Of a stretch of DNA of 64,000 nt, positions 37,149-49,271 are shown piece after piece; within the stretch, counting starts at the first letter, position 1, and each line of letters begins with the position of its first letter. The position numbers and the translations under genes are program-made. The stretch covers positions 248,001-312,000 of the forward strand of contig NZ_JHXN01000001.1 of assembly GCF_000687755.1 (NCBI RefSeq), given 5' to 3'. The notes under the pieces were generated by a model that saw only the letters and a list, made by a program, of their open reading frames with translations, was not told where the DNA came from and made no database searches. This stretch comes from Taylorella asinigenitalis ATCC 700933. Its GTDB lineage: Bacteria; Pseudomonadota; Gammaproteobacteria; Burkholderiales; Burkholderiaceae_B.

Positions 37149-39455
37149 TCAATCCAGTGGCAATAATGTTGCTTGCTTCAATTTTAATTTTAAAGTTTTG
37201 CCTTTGCGGGCTCTTTTACCGATATATTCATGTAAGTCCCCCAAAGCAATTAATTGTTCAACTTCTTTATTACGATATATTCCAGTTGCTTGAATACCTG
37301 ACTCCGAAACAGCAACGACCTGAGATATAGAGTCTTTAGGATCAAGACCCATCAAAATAGTACCGCGTCCACCAGATGATAGCTTTTTAATTTCATCTAA
37401 AGATATGATTAAAAATCTATCATTTTTAGACAAAAAGCCGATAAATTTTGTGTTATTAGTTATCGGAATTGGTCTAAGAAGTTCGCTTCCCTCATCCATA
37501 CTAACAAAGGATTTACCAGCTTTAATTCGCGAAATCATATCTTTGAAATGCGTTATAAAGCCGACTCCGTTATTTTGAAGAAGCAGCCATTCAGAATCAT
37601 CTTTTCCATTTATATAGTGAGTAATTTGCGTTTTAGATTCAAGGTCAATCATCGCAGTAAATGGCTGACCATCTCTTCTTGCAGATGGCAATGACGACAC
37701 TGGCACCGTATATACTCTTCCATTAGAGCCAATGCCCACAAGATTATCGACAGTACGTGCCTCATAAGTGGCATATAAAGAGTCCCCTGACTTAAAGTTA
37801 AGGGATGACGCCTCTACACCATGCCCTTGGCGGGCTCTCACCCAACCTTTGTTTGAAACTATGATAGTTACTGGTTCATCAACTACCTTAATTTCAATCG
37901 CCGCTTTTTCAGCCTCTTTAATTAGAGTTCTTCTTTCGTCTCCGTATTTTTTAGCATCCGCTTCAATCTCTTTTATTATTTGTTTTTTAAGAGAACTATT
38001 ACTGTTTAAAAGTGATTCAAGTTTTTTCTGTTCGGCTCTTTTATCTGCCAACTCCTGCTCGATTTTTATGGCTTCAAGCTTAGCTAATTGGCGAAGCTTC
38101 ATCTCCAATATATCTTCCGCTTGACGCTCACTGAGTTCAAATTTTTGCATTAGTGCAGGTTTTGGTTCATCCGAATTTCGAATTGTGCTTATAACCTCAT
38201 CAATATTAAGCAGTACAAGCTCTCGCCCTTCAAGTACATGAATTCTATCAATCACGCGATCTAGTCTATATTTAGTGCGTGATAAAACAGTTTGGGTTCT
38301 AAACTCAACCCACTCACTTAATACCTCTTTTAAATTGCGTTGACGAGGTTTTCCGTCAATACCAATACACACCAAATTTATGGATGAATTGCTCTCCATA
38401 CTGGTATGCGATAACAAAGCGTTTACAAATTCATCTCTGTCAATCCGAGAAGTCTTAGGCTCAAACACTAATCTTACGGAATCCTCACGACCTGATTCAT
38501 CTCTTACAGTATCAAGCAATCCAAGCATTAGCGATTTTGTATTCTGCTGCTCAGCGTTTAAAGATTTTTTGCCTTGCTTAACTTTTGGATTTGTAAGCTC
38601 TTCGATTTCTTCAAGAACCTTTTGGCATGAGGTATTTGGTGGAAGCTCTGTTACGACTAGCTGCCATTGACCACGAGCAAGTTCCTCAAATTCCCATCTA
38701 GCCCTTACTTTAACTGAGCCTTTTCCAGTCTCATATATTTGCTTTAATTGATCTTGGTGAGTGATTATTTGAGCGCCAGAATGATAGTCAGGTCCTGGAA
38801 TAATTTCGAACAATTCATCTGTAGTTATTTTTGGATTTTTTATGGTGGCAATGCATGCGTTTGCAACCTCTATCAAATTATGCGACGGTATCTCTGTAGC
38901 CATACCGACCGCAATACCCGAAGCACCATTTAATAAAATAAAAGGCAATCTAGCAGGGAGCATTGCAGGCTCTAATTCCTGACCATCATAGTTAGGAATA
39001 AAATCAACAGTTTTTTCGCCTAGTTCGTCAAGTAACAACTCAGCAATTGGAGCAAGTCTAGCCTCCGTGTAGCGCATGGCAGCTGCTCCATCTCCGTCGC
39101 GAGAACCAAAATTTCCTTGTCCGTCTATAAGAGGATAGCGTAAAGAAAACTCCTGAGCCATCCGAACCATAGCTTCATAGGCTGCTTGATCGCCATGAGG
39201 GTGATATTTACCTAAAACATCACCCACCACACGTGCGGACTTAACTGGCTTAACCCCAGCTCTAAGACCCATCCGGTCCATAGCATATAAAATGCGTCTT
39301 TGCACTGGTTTTTGACCATCACCTACATCTGGCAATGCCCTTCCCTTCACTACTGAAAATGCATAATCAAGATATGCTTTACTTGCATATGAGCCTAAGT
39401 CAACTCGTTCCTGATCGTTATTTCCGAAATCTAATTCTAATTCTGTATCTTCCAT
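37149..39455 (-). CDS. parC: DNA topoisomerase IV subunit A
   Basis: About 768 residues. The breakage-reunion domain has [35 protein letters not shown] and the catalytic tyrosine in [10 protein letters not shown] (about residue 129). The C-terminal region is short with weak blades and no GyrA box, which fits ParC better than GyrA. The start is ATG at 39455, overlapping the parE TGA by one base; a GTG one codon upstream is also possible. Co-transcribed with parE. Confidence 0.9.
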   Translation of the reverse strand: MEDTELELDFGNNDQERVDLGSYASKAYLDYAFSVVKGRALPDVGDGQKPVQRRILYAMDRMGLRAGVKPVKSARVVGDVLGKYHPHGDQAAYEAMVRMAQEFSLRYPLIDGQGNFGSRDGDGAAAMRYTEARLAPIAELLLDELGEKTVDFIPNYDGQELEPAMLPARLPFILLNGASGIAVGMATEIPSHNLIEVANACIATIKNPKITTDELFEIIPGPDYHSGAQIITHQDQLKQIYETGKGSVKVRARWEFEELARGQWQLVVTELPPNTSCQKVLEEIEELTNPKVKQGKKSLNAEQQNTKSLMLGLLDTVRDESGREDSVRLVFEPKTSRIDRDEFVNALLSHTSMESNSSINLVCIGIDGKPRQRNLKEVLSEWVEFRTQTVLSRTKYRLDRVIDRIHVLEGRELVLLNIDEVISTIRNSDEPKPALMQKFELSERQAEDILEMKLRQLAKLEAIKIEQELADKRAEQKKLESLLNSNSSLKKQIIKEIEADAKKYGDERRTLIKEAEKAAIEIKVVDEPVTIIVSNKGWVRARQGHGVEASSLNFKSGDSLYATYEARTVDNLVGIGSNGRVYTVPVSSLPSARRDGQPFTAMIDLESKTQITHYINGKDDSEWLLLQNNGVGFITHFKDMISRIKAGKSFVSMDEGSELLRPIPITNNTKFIGFLSKNDRFLIISLDEIKKLSSGGRGTILMGLDPKDSISQVVAVSESGIQATGIYRNKEVEQLIALGDLHEYIGKRARKGKTLKLKLKQATLLPLD

Positions 39456-41431
39456 CACACATCCAATTCTGCTAGATTACCCTTATCTTCAATTAATGCT
39501 CTCCGGGCTGATGATTCACTTTTACCCATTAGGGTATCGAAAATTTTATTGATTTCTTCTATGGAACTAGATCCATAAGTCACTTGCATTAGTCGGCGAG
39601 TGTCTGGATTCATCGTTGTTTCCCAAAGCTGCTCTGCACTCATCTCACCTAAACCTTTAAAGCGACTTATAGTTAAAGAAGATTCCTTAATATTTTCTTT
39701 ATTTATTAACTTATCTTTAATGCTTTGTAGTTCTTCAGAATCGAGACAATAAAACTTCCTAGCTGGTCTCTTACCTTGAGCTGGAACATCAATTCTAAAT
39801 AGAGGAGGTTGAGATATAAAAACAAAACCATTTTCAACCAAACTTGGAAAATGCTTAAAAAATAAAGTCAAAAGCAACACTTGAATATGTGAACCATCTA
39901 CGTCAGCATCAGAAAGAATGCAAATTCTACGGTATCGAATATTGGATAAATCTGGCCTATCATTAGGACCGTGTGGATCTACACCTATCGCTACAGAGAT
40001 ATCATGAATTTCTTTATTTGAAAAAAGTTGATCACGATCTACCTCCCAAGAATTTAAAACCTTACCGCGAAGTGGCAGTACTGCTTGATATTCCTTATCT
40101 CGACCTTTTTTAGCAGAACCTCCTGCAGAATCACCCTCAACTAAAAATACTTCAGTCCTAGTTGCGTCGTTGGACTCGCAATCTGTAAGCTTACCTGGCA
40201 ATACCGCAACACCAGAACTTTTTCTCTTCTCGATTTTCTGAGCCGATTTCGAACGTGCTTGAGCTTGCTTGATTGTGAATTCAGATAATTTTTTGCCCTC
40301 ATCAACATTTGAATTAAGCCACAATTCAAATGAAGTTTTTACAAAATTACTCACTAATCTAAGGGCATCACGACTATTTAGACGCTCTTTAACTTGTCCT
40401 TGAAACTGTGGGTCGAGAACTTTTGCAGATAAAACAAAGCTCGCTCTAGAAAACAAATCCTCGGGCAATAGTTTTACACCTTTAGGTATAAGGCTATGCA
40501 TTTCTGCAAAGGATTTTAAAGCTTGAAAAAGTCCTTCTCTTAAACCAGATTCATGAGTACCACCGTTTATAGTAGGGATAAGATTAACGTATGATTCGCG
40601 AACTAAAGGACCTTCCATTGACCATGCAACGGCCCAACTAGCACCCTCACCCTGTTCAAAAGATTCATGGCCTTCTTGAGCATAATCTTGACCACTAAAC
40701 AATGAAATAAGCAATTCAGATCTATCGAGCTCCTCTGATAAATAACTTATAAGCCCCGACTCATATAACCATCTATATTTATCTCCAGTTTTTTCTATTT
40801 TTAGATTGACCTCAATACCTGGCAATAAAACCGCTTTACTTCGCAGTAGATGAATTAAATCATTTATCGGAATTGAGGCACTATCGAAATATTTTGTATC
40901 TGGCCAAACCTTAACCACTGTACCTGATTTGCGTTTAGGGGCGTCCGATATTTTCTCTAACGGCTGCTCTACTTCACCACCATTTGAAAAAATTAATTGG
41001 TACACACCCATATCGCGGGTAACATTAACCACTAATCTTGTTGACAATGCATTCGTAACCGAAACGCCTACCCCATGCAGACCACCTGAAAATGCGTAAG
41101 CACCCCCATCTTTTTTATTGAACTTGCCTCCAGCATGTAGTCGTGAAAAGACAATCTCCACGACAGGCACATTTTCTTCTGGATGCATGCCCACTGGAAT
41201 GCCACGACCATCGTCTTCAACAGTGACACTTGAATCTTCATGCAAAGTAACAGATATTTTTTTCGCAAACCCTGCCAATGCTTCATCGGCTGAATTATCT
41301 ATAACTTCCTGAATTATGTGTAATGGATTTTCTGTTCTGGTATACATGCCTGGACGCTCTTTAACTGGCTCCAGACCTTTGAGGACTCTAATTGAACCCT
41401 CATCATATTTATCGTAATTTTTACTACTCAC
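39455..41431 (-). CDS. parE: DNA topoisomerase IV subunit B
   Basis: 658 residues. The GHKL ATPase domain has [12 protein letters not shown] and [13 protein letters not shown]; the TOPRIM part has [19 protein letters not shown] and [11 protein letters not shown]. No GyrB insert is evident, so ParE is favoured. The start codon is GTG at 41431; no ATG is in the right place. Confidence 0.9.
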   Translation of the reverse strand: MSSKNYDKYDEGSIRVLKGLEPVKERPGMYTRTENPLHIIQEVIDNSADEALAGFAKKISVTLHEDSSVTVEDDGRGIPVGMHPEENVPVVEIVFSRLHAGGKFNKKDGGAYAFSGGLHGVGVSVTNALSTRLVVNVTRDMGVYQLIFSNGGEVEQPLEKISDAPKRKSGTVVKVWPDTKYFDSASIPINDLIHLLRSKAVLLPGIEVNLKIEKTGDKYRWLYESGLISYLSEELDRSELLISLFSGQDYAQEGHESFEQGEGASWAVAWSMEGPLVRESYVNLIPTINGGTHESGLREGLFQALKSFAEMHSLIPKGVKLLPEDLFSRASFVLSAKVLDPQFQGQVKERLNSRDALRLVSNFVKTSFELWLNSNVDEGKKLSEFTIKQAQARSKSAQKIEKRKSSGVAVLPGKLTDCESNDATRTEVFLVEGDSAGGSAKKGRDKEYQAVLPLRGKVLNSWEVDRDQLFSNKEIHDISVAIGVDPHGPNDRPDLSNIRYRRICILSDADVDGSHIQVLLLTLFFKHFPSLVENGFVFISQPPLFRIDVPAQGKRPARKFYCLDSEELQSIKDKLINKENIKESSLTISRFKGLGEMSAEQLWETTMNPDTRRLMQVTYGSSSIEEINKIFDTLMGKSESSARRALIEDKGNLAELDV

Positions 41432-41513
41432 TATGGGCTCTAGTTTGTAACTTAATGTATTTTAGATTGTGCAAAATTCGACTATTTTAAGGAAAAAATA
41501 TAAAATTTGCTAA

Positions 41514-41547
41514 AAGCTAATGGTATTATTTAGCTTACTATTATAAT
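41514..41547 (+). promoter_or_regulatory. Candidate trxA promoter -10 box with an adjacent dyad
   Basis: AAGCTAA (41514-41520) and TTAGCTT (41530-41536) form a 7-bp inverted repeat, followed by TATAAT at 41542-41547. The -35 is not clear. It lies in the 190-base gap between parE and trxA; the trxA ATG has AAGAGAG upstream. I see no other gene or RNA in this gap. Confidence 0.35.
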
Positions 41548-41622
41548 TATCGAATCCAATCTAGTTATAAAAATAAGAATATATAACTTCCTACAAATTT
41601 CTTCATCCCAAGAGAGAATAAT

Positions 41623-41940
41623 ATGATTAAACAAGCAAATTTAGATAGCTTTAAAGCTGAAGTATTAGATTCTACTAAACCTGTTTTAGTTGATTTTTGG
41701 GCTCCTTGGTGCGGCCCATGCAAAATGGTTGCACCTATTCTTGAGGAGATCGACTCTGAACTTAGCGAAAAGGTTTCAATCGTTAAAGTTAACGTAGACG
41801 ATAACCAAGACCTAGCTGCTCAGTTTGGAATTCGTAGCATACCTACTCTTATGTTATTTAAAGACGGTAAGCAATCAGCTGTAAAAGTTGGTGCCGTAAA
41901 CAAAACTGATTTAACTAATTTCATAAACACTAACATTTAA
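41623..41940 (+). CDS. trxA: Thioredoxin
   Basis: 105 residues. The active site WCGPC is at 29-33 and the cis-proline region [10 protein letters not shown] at about 72. It reduces protein disulfides with thioredoxin reductase. It precedes rho, a neighbour pair common in proteobacteria. The ATG at 41623 has AAGAGAG upstream. Confidence 0.95.
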   Translation: MIKQANLDSFKAEVLDSTKPVLVDFWAPWCGPCKMVAPILEEIDSELSEKVSIVKVNVDDNQDLAAQFGIRSIPTLMLFKDGKQSAVKVGAVNKTDLTNFINTNI

Positions 41941-41947
41941 TTTTTAC

Positions 41948-41996
41948 AAGTGGCTTAAACCTAAGGAATTTACTCCTGTCTCCCCTTAAGCCACTT
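41948..41996 (+). promoter_or_regulatory. Long hairpin in the trxA-rho intergenic region
   Basis: AAGTGGCTTAA and TTAAGCCACTT form a perfect 11-bp stem around a 27-base loop, which contains a smaller AGGA/TCCT stem. No T-run follows, so it is not a classic terminator. It ends 19 bases before the rho ATG and could be a structured leader in the rho message, or a processing site. Confidence 0.55.
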
Positions 41997-42015
41997 TCAA
42001 ACTTCATTATCTAAA

Positions 42016-43272
42016 ATGCATCTTAACGAACTCAAAAATCTTCACGTATCTCAATTACTTGATATGGCCCTTGGCCTAGAAATAGAAAACGCAAACCGTT
42101 TCCGCAAGCAGGAACTTATGTTCCAAATAATGAAAAAAAGAGCTAAAAACGGTGAACAAATCTTTGGTGACGGAGTTTTGGAAGTATTGCCAGATAGCTT
42201 TGGCTTTCTAAGATCACCATATTCATCTTACTTAGCAAGTACTGATGATATCTATATTTCTCCTTCACAAATGCGAAAATTTAATTTGCATACAGGAGAC
42301 CATATTGAGGGCCAGGTCAGAGTTCCAAAAGATGGAGAGCGTTATTTCGCCCTTGTTAAAGTTGAAAAAGTAAACGGACTTGATCCTGAAAAAGTTCAAC
42401 ACAGGATTATGTTCGAAAACCTGACTCCTCTTCACCCTGATGAGCCTCTTAAGCTAGAAAGAGATATTAGAAGTGAGGAAAATTATACTGGCCGAATTCT
42501 CGATATCTTTGCTCCTATCGGTAAAGGTCAAAGGGCTTTAATCGTTGCTAGCCCGAAATCAGGTAAAACAGTAATGATGCAACATATCGCTCATTCGATA
42601 ACCGCAAATTATCCAGAAGCTACTCTTATAGTTTTGCTTGTTGATGAGCGCCCAGAAGAAGTGACAGAAATGCAACGCACTGTTAGGGGTGAAGTTGTGG
42701 CATCCACATTCGATGAACCTGCAACACGACACGTACAAGTTGCCGAGATGGTTATAGAGAAAGCAAAACGCTTAGTTGAACTTAAAAAAGATGTTGTAAT
42801 TTTGCTTGATTCTATCACGCGTCTAGCTAGAGCCTATAACACTGTAGTTCCATCCTCAGGAAAAGTATTAACAGGAGGGGTTGACGCAAATGCATTGCAG
42901 CGTCCTAAACGCTTTTTCGGTGCAGCTCGTAATATTGAGGAAGGTGGATCTTTAACTATTATTGGTACTGCATTGATTGAAACTGGCAGCCGTATGGATG
43001 AGGTTATTTACGAGGAATTTAAAGGTACTGGTAACTGTGAAATTCATCTAGAGAGGCGTCTTGCAGAAAAACGTGTCTATCCAGCTATCAATCTTAATAA
43101 GAGCGGTACACGTAGAGAAGAGCTGCTTATGCGTCCTGAAGATTTACAGAAAACTTGGGTTCTACGTAAATTTATTCATGATATGGATGAAGTAGAAGCA
43201 ATGGAATTCATCTTAGATAAGATTCGTGCAACGAAAACTAACGATGAATTTTACGAATTAATGAAAAAATAA
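42016..43272 (+). CDS. rho: Transcription termination factor Rho
   Basis: 418 residues, usual length. The RNA-binding cold-shock-like domain (about 50-120, [18 protein letters not shown]) precedes the ATPase core with Walker A ([12 protein letters not shown]), Walker B ([16 protein letters not shown]) and the Q/R-loop region. It ends Rho-dependent transcription. ATG at 42016. Confidence 0.97.
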   Translation: MHLNELKNLHVSQLLDMALGLEIENANRFRKQELMFQIMKKRAKNGEQIFGDGVLEVLPDSFGFLRSPYSSYLASTDDIYISPSQMRKFNLHTGDHIEGQVRVPKDGERYFALVKVEKVNGLDPEKVQHRIMFENLTPLHPDEPLKLERDIRSEENYTGRILDIFAPIGKGQRALIVASPKSGKTVMMQHIAHSITANYPEATLIVLLVDERPEEVTEMQRTVRGEVVASTFDEPATRHVQVAEMVIEKAKRLVELKKDVVILLDSITRLARAYNTVVPSSGKVLTGGVDANALQRPKRFFGAARNIEEGGSLTIIGTALIETGSRMDEVIYEEFKGTGNCEIHLERRLAEKRVYPAINLNKSGTRREELLMRPEDLQKTWVLRKFIHDMDEVEAMEFILDKIRATKTNDEFYELMKK

Positions 43273-43312
43273 GACAAAATTAAAAAATGACTGTATAATT
43301 TATCTCTTTTTC

Positions 43313-43389
43313 CCTCCTGTAGCTCAGTTGGTTAGAGCAGAGGACTCATAATCCTTTGGTCGCTGGTTCAAGTCCAGCCGGGAGGACCA
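43313..43389 (+). tRNA. tRNA with CAU anticodon, probably tRNA-Ile2 (lysidine) rather than elongator Met
   Basis: A 77-base cloverleaf with CCA encoded. The acceptor stem CCTCCTG pairs with CGGGAGG (one G-U pair), the anticodon loop is CTCATAA, and the T-loop is TTCAAGT. Positions 4-69 and 5-68 are C-G pairs, as in E. coli tRNA-Ile2, and the variable region TGGTC resembles Ile2 more than elongator Met. TilS, which makes lysidine-34, is encoded at the right edge of the window. The first base is C, unusual for either. The Met/Ile2 choice is not settled. Confidence 0.88.
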
Positions 43390-43402
43390 CCAATTGAAAG
43401 CT

Positions 43403-43429
43403 AAGGCCCCAGTATTTGGGGCCTTTTTT
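43403..43429. terminator. Terminator after the CAU tRNA
   Basis: AAGGCCCC pairs with GGGGCCTT around AGTATTT, followed by a run of T. It serves the tRNA; thiC ends two bases later on the other strand and may use it too, although the minus-strand T-run is short. Confidence 0.85.
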
Positions 43430-43430
43430 A

Positions 43431-45314
<1,884 letters not shown>

Positions 45315-45336
45315 CTATTGGACTTAGAACTTGATA

Positions 45337-46377
45337 TTATATTTTTACATTTGATGTAAGGGCCCAAAGTTCTTCGGATAAATTGTAAATAGATGAAAAA
45401 TCACCTTTCTTCAACCATTTAGAAACTTCCTCAGCGACGTCAGGAAAGATTGCTTTAGGAGGATTTGGCTGCGAAATCCAATCTTTCAATGTATCGATTC
45501 GAAGTGCGTCTACTACTGTTGCCCTATTTAAAATTTTCAATACAGCTGCATTAGATTGCTGTTCAGTATGAGACTTAAGAGGAATAGTAAGAATTTTCTT
45601 GCCAAGCACCATTGCTTCACTACAGAGCCCAAAACCAGAATTAGAAATAACTCCATCGCATGAAGCGAAATCGATGGGGAAAGTTTCTCGACTAAGAGGT
45701 TTAACGAGAACATTGCCACTTAAAGAGGGTTTATCTGTTTTTGTATAAAGTATAAATTTATGATCAGGGATTTTATGAAAAATTTCTAAAAGAGCTTCAA
45801 GAGGGTCGATAGGCAAATAAACGAGCGAAAAATCACCAACAACAGTCTCAGTTTTTGAATTTATTTCTATAAGAGGCGGCAAAATAGGATATCCAAAACT
45901 ATCCCAATGCACACCAAGTCGGTATTTAGCTGGAGCAAAAAACTTTAAGCCCGCACGAAATCCAATAGGAAAATCATAATCAGCAATTGGATATGACAAT
46001 GCATATTGATGCGAAAGGCCCACTGAAGGCACGCCTGCCCGACGTGCAGCCCAAGCAGAAACTGGTTCAAAATCATTCAAAACCAAATCATATTTATCAA
46101 GCGATTTAGCTAACTTAAGATAATCCTTAATAAATTCTATAGGCCTAGAATTAATAACAGTTTTAGGAATCGATACCTCAGAACCGTTATATACAAATGT
46201 AAAGCCATGCTTAGTCTGAAAATCCCCAAATTGAGTCATATCGAAATAGGCATCTTTGGGACGGCCACTAAACACAAAATCTACATCAAAGCCATGTGAA
46301 AGCAAATGGGGTAGCATCTTTCTAGCTCTAGTTATATGGCCATTTCCCGTGGCTTGAACACCATATAAAATTTTCAT
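45337..46377 (-). CDS. Putative glycosyltransferase (MJ1255/VC2487-type family)
   Basis: About 346 residues from the ATG at 46377. MKILYGVQATGNGHITRARKM at the start and SNSGFGLCSEAMVLGKKILTIPL near residue 245 are typical GT-B nucleotide-sugar sites of a small family I recall as MJ1255/VC2487. The start overlaps the PAP2 gene end by 4 bases. Lipid-linked glycosylation of the envelope is likely, but the acceptor is unknown. One reverse-orientation GGCAATG copy lies within it. Confidence 0.7.
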   Translation of the reverse strand: MKILYGVQATGNGHITRARKMLPHLLSHGFDVDFVFSGRPKDAYFDMTQFGDFQTKHGFTFVYNGSEVSIPKTVINSRPIEFIKDYLKLAKSLDKYDLVLNDFEPVSAWAARRAGVPSVGLSHQYALSYPIADYDFPIGFRAGLKFFAPAKYRLGVHWDSFGYPILPPLIEINSKTETVVGDFSLVYLPIDPLEALLEIFHKIPDHKFILYTKTDKPSLSGNVLVKPLSRETFPIDFASCDGVISNSGFGLCSEAMVLGKKILTIPLKSHTEQQSNAAVLKILNRATVVDALRIDTLKDWISQPNPPKAIFPDVAEEVSKWLKKGDFSSIYNLSEELWALTSNVKI

Positions 46378-46901
46378 AGACCCACCGATAAAGCAATCCA
46401 AGCAGATATTTTTCCAAGCAGTCCTCCTGCCAATATATCTGAAGGATAATGCACTCCAAGCAACACCCTAGATAAACCAATCATACATGCCAACAAATAG
46501 ACGGGAATCGTAAATGCAGGAAAAAAATTACTGACCATAGTTGCAAATACAAATGCCGCTGCAGTATGCCCTGATGGAAAGCTAAACGTATCGTTTGGCA
46601 CGACCACAGCAGAAACATTCTCGTATCTCCTAAATGGTCGATCCCGTTTAATGCTATTTTTAATACTCCAATATAAAGGAAGCTCAATCGAGTAGGCAAT
46701 GAATCCGATAACAAACATCCTCTCACCTAATGAGCCGCCAAACAAAATAAACAATATCCCGCAGAGCACGTAAAATGGCCCATCTCCAAGTTTAGATATT
46801 TGACGGCTTATGTATGTGACGCCTTTGTATTTATTTAAAGAGAGCAACCAAAAGAAAAAACGTAACTCCAGTGCTGTTGTTTCTGGATTTGGAAATTTCA
46901 T
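46374..46901 (-). CDS. PAP2-family membrane phosphatase
   Basis: 175 residues. The three PAP2 signatures are present: KNSIKRDRPF, FPSGHTAAAF and SRVLLGVHYPSDILAG. Several hydrophobic segments make it an integral membrane protein. Family members dephosphorylate undecaprenyl pyrophosphate, phosphatidic acid or lipid A phosphates. It is coupled by a 4-base overlap to the glycosyltransferase, so the pair probably acts on the same lipid. Confidence 0.85.
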   Translation of the reverse strand: MKFPNPETTALELRFFFWLLSLNKYKGVTYISRQISKLGDGPFYVLCGILFILFGGSLGERMFVIGFIAYSIELPLYWSIKNSIKRDRPFRRYENVSAVVVPNDTFSFPSGHTAAAFVFATMVSNFFPAFTIPVYLLACMIGLSRVLLGVHYPSDILAGGLLGKISAWIALSVGL

Positions 46902-46937
46902 TTTGTGTATCTCTTACTTTGTACCATCCGCCTTCCG

Positions 46938-48290
46938 TTATTTATTTTTGATTTGTGAAAGGGATAATTCGATTAAATTATGAATATCCATATCAGATTT
47001 AAATATATTTTTATTTAAGGTGGCAATGCCCCTGCCTTCAACCATTAAAACACCATCTACAATCTCAAAATGCTCTAAATTTAAAAGTTCTCTAGTAGCC
47101 ATAGCCGCTGATTTAGGGTCAGCAAAAGCTTCAGAAATCAATAATTCTTGGGATTCTTCTGATATAAGCTTCCACTTAAAACTACCGTCTTCATCTTTAT
47201 AACTTAAAAATTTCGCAGATTTTTTAGACTTCTTCTTCTCATCTTTTGAAGTGTAAATTTGAGTTGATTTAAAAGATGCAAGCCCCACAGCATCTCTGAC
47301 TCTCTCCATTAGAGGTCGTGCGTATTCAATTGCTTTTTGAGCACCCATTTTTAACACGTCTTCTATATCATCAGGCTTAGAAATATAGCTTTCATAACGC
47401 TCTCTCATAGGCGAAAGAATTTCGTTTAGCAATTTATACAACTTATCCTTAGCCTCTCCCCATGAGAGCCCCCCTTCTAACTGATTTTTAAAATCAGAAC
47501 ACTCGTCAGCAGAAGCAAAAGCTTTGTAAATCATGAATAAATGAGAATTTTCAGCATCCTTGGCTTCACCTGGCAATTTGGAGTCAGTTTGAATCTGTTT
47601 GATTGCATTTTGCAAAGCCTTAGAGCCACCATCAAAAAGAGGAATCGTATTGTTATAGCTTTTAGACATCTTTCTACCATCAAGCCCTGGCAATGTAGCT
47701 ACTTCCTCATCCACTTTAGCTTCTGGCAATACAAATATATCCTCACCCTTAGAATAGTGATGGTTAAATCTCTGAGCTATAAATCGAGTCATCTCTAAAT
47801 GTTGTACTTGATCTTTTCCGACAGGCACCTCGTGAGCATTAAATAAAAGAATATCAGCAGCCATAAGGATGGGGTAAGAATATAGTCCCATGCTTACACC
47901 ATCATCTACATCGATATTTCTCTCAAGATTTAGGTCATACACTGCCTTATAAGCATGTGCACGATTCATAAGCCCCTTAGGTGTCATGCAAGTCAATATC
48001 CATGAGAGTTCTGTTGTAAATGGGACATCAGATTGCCTATAAAAAACAGTTGAGTTTGGATCTAAACCAGCCGCAAGCCATGTAGCTGCTATTTCGAGTC
48101 TTGACTTAAAAACTCTCTTAGGGTCATCGCATTTAATCAATGCATGATAATCAGCTAAAAAATAAAAGGCTTCAATTTCTGGATTTTTACTTGCTTCAAT
48201 TGCAGGTCTTAGTGCACCCGCGTAATTTCCTAAATGAGGTGTTCCTGTGGTAGTAATACCAGTGAGAACTCTTTTTTTATTGTTATTCAT
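46938..48290 (-). CDS. trpS: Tryptophanyl-tRNA synthetase
   Basis: 450 residues, longer than the usual 330-340. The class I signatures are TPHLGNYAGALRP (HIGH) and GRKMSKSYNNT (KMSKS). After the catalytic core (to about 330) there is a Lys- and Ser-rich stretch and then a C-terminal extension (about 350-450) ending DIHNLIELSLSQIK. Its ATG overlaps the stop of the upstream membrane protein by 4 bases. Confidence 0.93.
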   Translation of the reverse strand: MNNNKKRVLTGITTTGTPHLGNYAGALRPAIEASKNPEIEAFYFLADYHALIKCDDPKRVFKSRLEIAATWLAAGLDPNSTVFYRQSDVPFTTELSWILTCMTPKGLMNRAHAYKAVYDLNLERNIDVDDGVSMGLYSYPILMAADILLFNAHEVPVGKDQVQHLEMTRFIAQRFNHHYSKGEDIFVLPEAKVDEEVATLPGLDGRKMSKSYNNTIPLFDGGSKALQNAIKQIQTDSKLPGEAKDAENSHLFMIYKAFASADECSDFKNQLEGGLSWGEAKDKLYKLLNEILSPMRERYESYISKPDDIEDVLKMGAQKAIEYARPLMERVRDAVGLASFKSTQIYTSKDEKKKSKKSAKFLSYKDEDGSFKWKLISEESQELLISEAFADPKSAAMATRELLNLEHFEIVDGVLMVEGRGIATLNKNIFKSDMDIHNLIELSLSQIKNK

Positions 48291-49270
48291 CTAATAATGT
48301 ATTTATTAAAAATTTCCGTAGTATTGCTTATTTTAAATTGCAATGCACGAAGAAGCTGTCCAGTTGTATGATTATCAAAATTATCAAACGGGTAGTATTC
48401 GAGTAATTTTGATAAATAGAATCCGCCTCCTGGCGAAATAGAAAAGTTAACATCTTTTTCTCGAGCTAAGAGAAAATTATGAAATGGTTCACATAACTGT
48501 TCAGGGCGTCTATATTCCAAACTATTCAAAATATTTGGGCAGTGAACTCTATGCATATAATTTCTAGCATCATTGCGGTTGTTTTTAATTAAGCCAGAAT
48601 CCTCAATATAGATTTCGCTATTAACTACCTGCACAATTGCTAATTGTGACCCTAATAAAATCTGAAGTTCAGCATCACTTAGTTTTTTAGTATCTTCATC
48701 AGAGCTTGGTTCTAATACTTTATCGACTTGCTCTAAAAAGGGATTGATATTTTTAAGATTTGTATTGAAATCAAAATTAAGACCTCCCTCTTGCTCTAAG
48801 TCAATCTGAACAGAAATCAAATCATCGATATAACTATTCTCAATATGCAAACTAGCATTCATAGGAGGAATGTCTCGTAGATGAAACCCCTTGAGCTCTT
48901 TGTACATATCCTTAAGCGTGTAGAAATAAGATTTATCAGTATTATCGGTAATGTCACTTGCAACTAAATCTAGCTCAAATGTTTTTCTAACACGTTCAAA
49001 ATTTGTTAAAGCTAACTCTTTAATTTGTATAGGCTTAGGTAAAATTTCTGGAAAATTTAATTCCACTTCCTGGACTTTGGCGGTTTTTCCGAAGCTTGCT
49101 GAGATGGACTTCCATTTAATTTTCTCTGAGAGCCCCATCGAATCTACAATTTCTCTTGCTTGAGCATCTACTCTGTAACTTAGATAATAATTAGCACCAA
49201 ACCACCCTAGCACTAAAAGTACTAGGATGGCAATGACACCGTAAATCACAAAGGTTTTTTTTGATTTCAT
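48287..49270 (-). CDS. Membrane-anchored protein of unknown function, paralogue 1
   Basis: 327 residues. An N-terminal membrane segment (about 8-28, VIYGVIAILVLLVLGWFGANYYL) is followed by a soluble periplasmic domain. The C-terminus (LCEPFHNFLLAREKDVNFSI then GGGFYLSKLLEYYPFD) matches the end of the next gene (LCGPLSNFLTGANKEFHIKM then SPYQISKLLSVF), so the two are tandem paralogues. I do not recognise the family, though the one-helix plus beta-rich domain form is reminiscent of DUF945/YdgA. Coupled to trpS by a 4-base overlap. Confidence 0.65.
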   Translation of the reverse strand: MKSKKTFVIYGVIAILVLLVLGWFGANYYLSYRVDAQAREIVDSMGLSEKIKWKSISASFGKTAKVQEVELNFPEILPKPIQIKELALTNFERVRKTFELDLVASDITDNTDKSYFYTLKDMYKELKGFHLRDIPPMNASLHIENSYIDDLISVQIDLEQEGGLNFDFNTNLKNINPFLEQVDKVLEPSSDEDTKKLSDAELQILLGSQLAIVQVVNSEIYIEDSGLIKNNRNDARNYMHRVHCPNILNSLEYRRPEQLCEPFHNFLLAREKDVNFSISPGGGFYLSKLLEYYPFDNFDNHTTGQLLRALQFKISNTTEIFNKYIIR

Positions 49271-49271
49271 A

